Positions 58,540 to 64,000 of a stretch of 64,000 nucleotides of DNA are shown in pieces; positions within the stretch are counted from its first letter, which is position 1; each line of letters starts with the position of its first letter. The stretch comes from Trichoderma breve (Eukaryota > Ascomycota > Sordariomycetes > Hypocreales > Hypocreaceae), in the NCBI RefSeq assembly GCF_028502605.1, contig NC_079235.1, positions 2,108,001 through 2,172,000 of the forward strand, read 5' to 3'. Both the position numbers and the translations under genes were made by a program. The notes under the pieces were generated by a model that was not told where the DNA came from, did not search any database, and saw nothing but the letters and a program-made list of their open reading frames with translations.

Positions 58540-59851
58540 TTCTGTTTTATTTTCTTTTCAAAGTAATTTTATTCGACCAAGTGTGTGATGATGTCAATCA
58601 CCAGGCATCAGCACATATGTATTATCAAAATTTGAATGTCAACTCAGCAATTGTGTAAAACTGAAGAGAGCAGACAAGACACTCTAGAACGCGAGCTTAT
58701 ATCAGAAAACGCTTCCAACTCTCGTTCAACGGGAAGAAAGTCGAACAGTCTCTTATATGACGTTTAGCTACGCACCGCGACCCCTCAGTAAGCCGTGTGT
58801 CTAAGGCCGCATTCGTTCAACCACGCCGGACGCCGCCACGCGCGCACAGTCATTTGCACCACTAACGGATAAGAAACTCTCCAATCCTGGCGTCTGCCCG
58901 GACTTTGACGTGGACTAGTATAGCTGAACCAGGGCAAACACCACATTGTCTGATAAACGTGTCAAAATTCAGGAACACAAGATGTAACCTTGAAACTCGC
59001 AGGCGACGAATCCCAAGACTTCCAGGACGACGTCGTTATGTCATGCGATTTGTTACTTATCTTTCGGGGTTCCCCCACGAAAGAGCAAACAAATATCGTT
59101 GGACAACACCACTTCAAAACACGCCATGTGCACCTGCGGCTAATAGCCTGTGTCGAACCTATGACCTTTTTCTCAGCAACACAACCTTTGAGGATCAACC
59201 GGAGATGCGGAGAGCCTAAGCGATCGATCTTGGGGAAGCGGGGGGACACCACCACTACCACCATCCTTGGGGGGCTATTCATCTTACCATTGGACAGTCC
59301 TGGGACAGCAACAACGGGCCGTTTTGCCGGTCCCTTTCGGCGACATCCATCCTCTCTCTGGCTGAGTTTGGGTGGCATCGTCCGACTCGGTGTCAGATAT
59401 CGCCTTCTGCCGAGAGTGCGTGGCCCCCCACTGAGTGACGCTCCTGGTCTCACGCTTGCTGCTTGGGAGTTTTTGACTGCTGCCTTGGAGAGAGAAATGC
59501 GGTGAGACCGCTGTGTTTCCATGTCAGCGTGCCATTTGCAGCACCAAACATTCATGTGCCGGCCGATAGTGCATAATGGCTTCGATTGAACTGGGAGGCT
59601 GTTCCCTTGTTCTCATCCATGTCCACTAAGAGCTTGGCCGGTGAGATTTCGACAGGGACTGTGCACGATAAGAAAGGTGAATTGCTTGCTTGTTTCCGTT
59701 GCTCAGACAACATGCAGCCTGTCAGATTGAGCCATATATCCAGTTGCCCTCTAAAATACCTATAAATGCATTGTCATCCCTGCATGTGTAAACATGTATG
59801 ATACATCATTTGCGCAAATTAGCCAAATTGCAGCATTAAACAGCTACTCAG
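58540..59851. other. Intergenic upstream of PGDH / 3' flank of DUF2461 gene
   Basis: 1.3 kb with mirror-image ORFs of 171 and 197 codons (58990-59505 plus, 58962-59555 minus) that have no domain and no codon bias advantage on either strand; I treat it as non-coding. Confidence 0.5.
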
Positions 59852-61394
59852 TTATTCTTCGTCCTCTTCTTCGTCACCGCTATGCTGCTCCTCGCCCCCC
59901 TCGTCGTCTTCATCATCACTCTCATCGTCGTCGAGATTAGGATCAGGCATAACAACGCTGTTAAGAAAAGTAACCTGTTAAGCCACAGTTAGCATATATT
60001 CAAAATTGGACGGAGAGAGACAATAGATTAATGTAGCAAATGAGAAAGACATACAAAACCAGACAGTCCCCTCAGGATCTCCTTAAGCTTTGCCTGCGCA
60101 TTGTCACTGCTTAGCAGATCGTCATCGATCTTGGTCCCGACAGTGTAATTTCGGAGCTTGAGGAGCTCTATATCACGATGCGTAACTTCGTAGCCCTAGT
60201 AATAGACAGTCAGCCAACCATTAGATAAAAACGTGGGAGAATGCATTCAATGACAAGACACAGCAACGACATACCATTGGTTTCTTTTTCAACGCATTCT
60301 CTTGATTCTTCGCCACAAAAGCCTTAACCACACCCTCGACCCCATCCTTGGCCTTGACTGAAGGGAAAAACTCCTTCTTGAAGAGCGGGTCAGCAAAGGC
60401 TCGGCGCCACCTCTGAGGCCTTTCGTCGATGCTCTGCCGCAGCTTCGTCAGGTATGCCGCCTCCGGATGCCAGAGACCGCCACCAATGAAGGCGGACTTG
60501 GGCTCGCAGTGGATGTAATACACCGCGTAGGGGCCTTTGCGTCCCGTGCGAGACCATGCAGCGGAAAAGTGAGGCTAGGTTTGAATTAAGAGTGAGAAGA
60601 AAGTCTTTTGAAGCACGGTAGAATAGAGAGTGCATACCTTGTATGGGGTTGGATCTTTGCTGAAGCGAATGTCACGGTGAATACGAAATATGACATCTTT
60701 GGCGGGCAATTCGGGGATGGTCTCGTCGACTTCAATAAGTGTCTGCGTTGTCGCTTCGACAAACGACTGCCAATCCTTCAACGCCCTTCTGTACTCTCCA
60801 TCGTGTGCTGTAGTAATCTGCATCAGCGGATGTGAAGCTAGATGCAGGGACGCTGGAGAATTCGAACCACTTACCTTTAAGCCACGGCCTCTTGTTGTTC
60901 GCCTTCAAGTCCCGCAGAAACAGCATAGTGTTTTTATGCACCTTGTGGTCCTCGTATTCCACACCTCCCGTATCTCTCATCTTCTCCAATGGGATGATCG
61001 TAACCTTTCTCGGTCCGTCATCATCATCTTCTTCATCATCCTCATCGTCCTTGTCGTCTTCGTCTTCAGGAACATCATTGTACTGGTCCTCATCAGACTC
61101 CTCTTTGGCTTTCTTGGCAGGACGTCCACGGGATCTCTTTTTCGGTTGTACTTCCGCTTCTTCCTCCGACTCTTCTTTGTACTGCTCTCCTTCAGATTCG
61201 CTCTCTGTATGTCTAGCTCGCTTCTTTGGTTGAGTTACGCGCTTCTTGCGTCCAGAAACTACCTTTTCTTCTTCCTCGTCGTCACTTGAACCTTCAAAGT
61301 AGGCGCTCTTCACCTGCGTGCTAGATAAGCGGCCAGATCGCCGGCGCGTACCAGCAGCCTCCTGCTTAGGAGCAGATCGTTTTGCAGCAGGCAT
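59852..61394 (-). CDS. DUF2461-family protein with charged AT-hook-like extension
   Basis: Five exons: 61394-60875, 60807-60638, 60574-60275, 60195-60055, 59974-59852; introns 67, 63, 79 and 80 bp; 417 residues. The first ~150 residues alternate Lys/Arg-rich and Asp/Glu-rich stretches with an AT-hook-like KKRSRGRPAKKAKE. Residues ~160-370 form the DUF2461 (TIGR02453) domain: TMLFLRDLKANNKRPWLKAHDGEY, VIFRIHRDIRFSKDPTPYKPHFSA, YYIHCEPKSAFIGGGLWHPE and a GYEVTHRDIELLKLRNY helix. The tail is nearly all Asp/Glu. Biochemical function of the domain is unknown; the flanking charge and AT-hook suggest a nuclear, chromatin-linked protein (inference). Confidence 0.9.
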
Positions 61395-61835
61395 GACTGA
61401 ATATTCAAAAACTTTAGGTGCTATTTCAAGATACCAATTGCTTGCTATGATGAGAAAGAAAGACACAAGAAACGCCTTTTGTTGCTGCCGCCCTTGTGAA
61501 GAGCTGATTCGATGTCGTCATTCGTCATCCATGGCGCGACAGCGCGTCGTAGATATGAACTGCCTCCGCGCTATCACGTGATGGATTCTTGTATGATGGA
61601 CCGCTTGTAATAGATTCATACAAAGTCATACAAAATCACCACAGCTTCGGGTGAATGATAAGTGAGAGTGTGGATTTTTCATTCTTCTCTCTAATCGACC
61701 AATACTAGTGATTATACGGTGAAATATCTTCGGAAACTTGTCCCAGCACGTCGGTAGGCCGAAATCTAGCCACCATCACCAAAATCACCGTATAAATCCA
61801 TACAAATCCTTAGATTCGCTCACCATTTCCCGGGC
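61395..61835. other. Intergenic, tandem minus-strand genes
   Basis: Promoter of the DUF2461 gene and 3' flank of the next gene; no gene seen. Confidence 0.5.
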
Positions 61836-62703
61836 TTAATCTCGCGTCTCCCAAGGCATCCTCGAATTCTCAAGCCCAGAGGCCCTGAACGTGTTCCGCA
61901 TCGAGCTAAACATCCTCTTCAAGAACTCAAGATCTTGCACCTTGGCACTAATCCACTTCTCCGCCAGGCCATCCGTATTCTCGCCGTCTGGGCCCATGGC
62001 CTGGGCAGCCGTGGCACACACCCTCGCCACGCTGTGCATTCTGCCAAACTCTTCTCTCGGGATGGCTTCCAATTCTTCAGGCAGATAGATAATTTCTGTG
62101 ACCTTGAGGAGACGCTGTGGGAATTCCATGTTGATCATGGACTCGGACTCGCAGAACTTGAAGAGCTTCTTCTTGTAAGACGCCCAGTTAGAGGCCGGAA
62201 TGGCCGAGAGCTCCGAGGTGAGGTAGATGAGCATACCCTCGAGGCGCTCACGGCGGCTATTGGCAATGGATGGGTTGAATGAGACCTTGGGTGGTTGCTG
62301 GTCTTGGAGTTCCTTGAGACGAAACAAGGTGCTTGTTATCTTTTCTTGTCGAGTGGCCAACTCATCTGGAGTAGCATCCGCAACCATGTCGAGGAGGTTC
62401 ATCACCAGCTGTTCTTGGCTATCGTCTTCTTGATCTTCCGTAATTTCGGTAGCCTTCTTGGCGCCAGCAGTCTTTCTACGGCTAGATTTTGGAACTGTCG
62501 CAACAGCGTCATCCAGATCCATGGTGTCCTGCAGCGAGCTAATGTCACTCGCTCGACTAGCCTGCAAGCATGATCTCGAGTAAGTATCTGTTCCCTGCAA
62601 TATATTTGCACAGAGCCAACACAAGAAAAATACAACTTACCGTGCGTGGTGCGGATTCCTCATCTAGAATAAGATGGTCATTGGTCTGCATATCATCAGC
62701 CAT
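61836..62703 (-). CDS. Unrecognised 262-residue fungal protein, helical, acidic N-terminus
   Basis: Exons 62703-62641 and 62561-61836 with a 79-bp intron; 262 residues from the first in-frame ATG (MADDMQTNDH). A second acceptor at 62595 would keep frame and add 11 codons but leaves an intron of only 46 bp. After a disordered, acidic and KSSRRK-containing stretch, residues ~70-150 have coiled-coil character (TRQEKITSTLFRLKELQDQQ), followed by helical blocks around YLTSELSAIPASNWASYKKKL and EEFGRMHSVARVCATAAQAMG. I do not recognise the family. The frame remains open upstream of the ATG for about 220 bases without another ATG, so a longer form from an upstream exon cannot be excluded. Confidence 0.7.
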
Positions 62704-64000
62704 GTTGTCTGTTGCTGTAGTCAGATTGGCGATGGGCTCTGTAATTTCCTTGCGCAGCTCTCTAGCTCTCGGTCGCTCCTTTCTTGCAAATACTTTCCTC
62801 GAGTCGCCGCGATGATAACTCAAGACTTTGGCTGCGTCAGCTGGCTCAAAGAGGGCGAAGGTGGTGCTTCGCTCTTGACAAGACGTGGCTCTGCCTCGAT
62901 GGTGAAAGATGGAAAGCTCGAGGTCGTATGCTCAAGTTATACCCGTGATCCTCTTCAAAAGTCCAAGAGACGATGATTCAACACGCCTCGATGCCGACTC
63001 TCGTTGCTCAAGTTCTCTCTCTCTCTCTCTTCTTCCACGTGCGCCTCAAATTTCCATCAACAGTCATAGGAAACCAAAATCTTTCCCTCGTGCACACTGC
63101 GAAATCGCCTTGTGCCACAGATGGACTTGGGTTTGGCCGTGTTGGAAGGTAGAGAAATTGCCGGCTGCGAGTCACCTGGCTGCTCAAAGATATAGGCGTG
63201 ACGTATATACCTAGTACGTACTTCTATTCACTACCGCCTGTGTAACTTGCAAACACCACGCCTGCAATAGCGAGCATGACTTTTGAATTAGCATAAAAAA
63301 CACCACGCCTATTACAACGATCATGGCTTGTAAAGTAGCAGAATAATCTCATTAATACGTCTAATAACTACAAAGCAATTCCCTGCATCAAGCCATATAT
63401 CTCTTCGGCATTGTTGATGGTTCGTGCTCTATCATGACATCGTAAAGTGCAAAATGCAGACAGGGCGCGATGGAAGAGATATATAGCTTGGCAGTACACT
63501 TCGAGATGAACAAATATCAAGTAATAATATCATGTTCTTCAGAATATCATTGGCTTCGAATATTCGGATTTAGAACATCTCTTGGGAGAGCCATTCCATA
63601 GACTTTTATAGCCTGGTGTAATCGGATTCTAGGAATACCTAGAAGAGGGTTGACCTATTGCTCTAAACCTAATATGCATCAACCATTTTAAGGTAGGGAG
63701 GGTCCAGCTTCCATTCCAACATTAACCACGTGCCTTCGTCTCTGCTGTGGTGAAGTATTGGTAGTATTTCTCATTGGCTGTCAAATACGGCTGCGGATGA
63801 TACAGCATTCGTGCAAGTGCAGGGTACAAGATGGATAGATGCAATCGTCCCAACGACGCCACCTAGGGATTCCATTGAGCCAAGCAAAGACTTGGTCAAG
63901 CTTGCTAGGTGCAACAGTGGTCAAATGGAATGAGAAAAGAGCAGAAATAGTTCCTTGGGTGGAGTAGGTACAGCATTGCCTCTACATGCCTGTAGGCTTT
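62704..64000. other. Right-end region without recognisable gene
   Basis: The first ~300 bases are the upstream flank of the preceding gene, with a CT microsatellite at about 63014-63033. Beyond that there is no ORF of note and composition becomes more AT-rich. A partial gene starting past 64000 cannot be excluded. Confidence 0.5.

Noticed and set aside
58962..59555. Mirror ORFs of 197 (minus) and 171 (plus) codons
   Set aside because: No domain, no codon preference for either strand, no plausible splice partners.
62674..62976. 100-codon + ORF opposite the last gene
   Set aside because: Antisense to a spliced gene's first exon and upstream DNA; third-position use is not biased.
63014..63033. 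CT dinucleotide run as a possible regulatory GAGA-type element
   Set aside because: Ordinary short microsatellite, with no gene clearly starting next to it.
1..64000. Transposons, CRISPR arrays, prophage or secondary-metabolite cluster
   Set aside because: No transposase, reverse transcriptase, terminal repeats, spaced direct repeats, PKS/NRPS or terpene synthase sequence was seen; the genes are mainly housekeeping.

Overview
This window looks like nuclear DNA of a filamentous ascomycete. Most genes carry one to four short introns (46-158 bp, usually 53-85; one of 248 bp) with GTRNGY-type donors and CTAAC/CTAAT-like branch sites. Coding regions are rich in C or G at third positions, and the tRNA-Phe gene carries a short intron. 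Protein content (a 3-carboxymuconate cyclase very close in character to the Neurospora enzyme, a TamA/Dal81-type regulator, a Bir1 with two BIR domains, a GPI-anchored copper-only SOD) fits Sordariomycetes, and my inference is a Hypocreales genome of Trichoderma type. No transposon, RIP-like AT-rich tract, CRISPR array, bacterial operon or secondary-metabolite core gene is visible.

Layout. 0.6-6.9 kb: PNPOx-like flavoprotein, membrane spermidine-synthase-like protein, and a Zn2Cys6 regulator of TamA/Dal81 type. 6.9-11.7 kb: no gene, but the regulator's upstream DNA is dense in GATA sites. 11.7-20 kb: GNAT acetyltransferase, tRNA-Phe, MepB-type oligopeptidase, myosin essential light chain, CoA-binding protein. 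20.6-31 kb: Bir1 with an AT-hook array, an unrecognised 811-residue protein, a surface SOD. 31.9-35.8 kb: V-ATPase subunit f (three tiny exons), QCR6 (four exons), a WBP2-like GRAM protein. 35.8-43.0 kb: 7.2 kb without a recognisable gene. 43.0-53.7 kb: RraA/HMG-aldolase-like protein, Rid1-like Rho-binding protein, then a divergent pair of aromatic-catabolism genes (intradiol dioxygenase and carboxymuconate cyclase). 54-62.7 kb: CNNM/Mam3-type transporter, long-form phosphoglycerate dehydrogenase, DUF2461 protein, and an unrecognised 262-residue protein.

Most genes are housekeeping and independent. The one functional pair is the dioxygenase and cyclase at 50-53.7 kb (beta-ketoadipate-type ring cleavage). 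The observations I rate most worth checking are: an in-frame mitochondrial-type leader on MepB that has no AUG but a CTG in optimal context; a regular 30-32-residue AT-hook repeat in Bir1; the GATA-site cluster in front of the TamA/Dal81-like gene; and the divergent aromatic pair. Splice sites were assigned by hand from consensus signals plus reading-frame and family continuity. All spliced lengths given are multiples of three.
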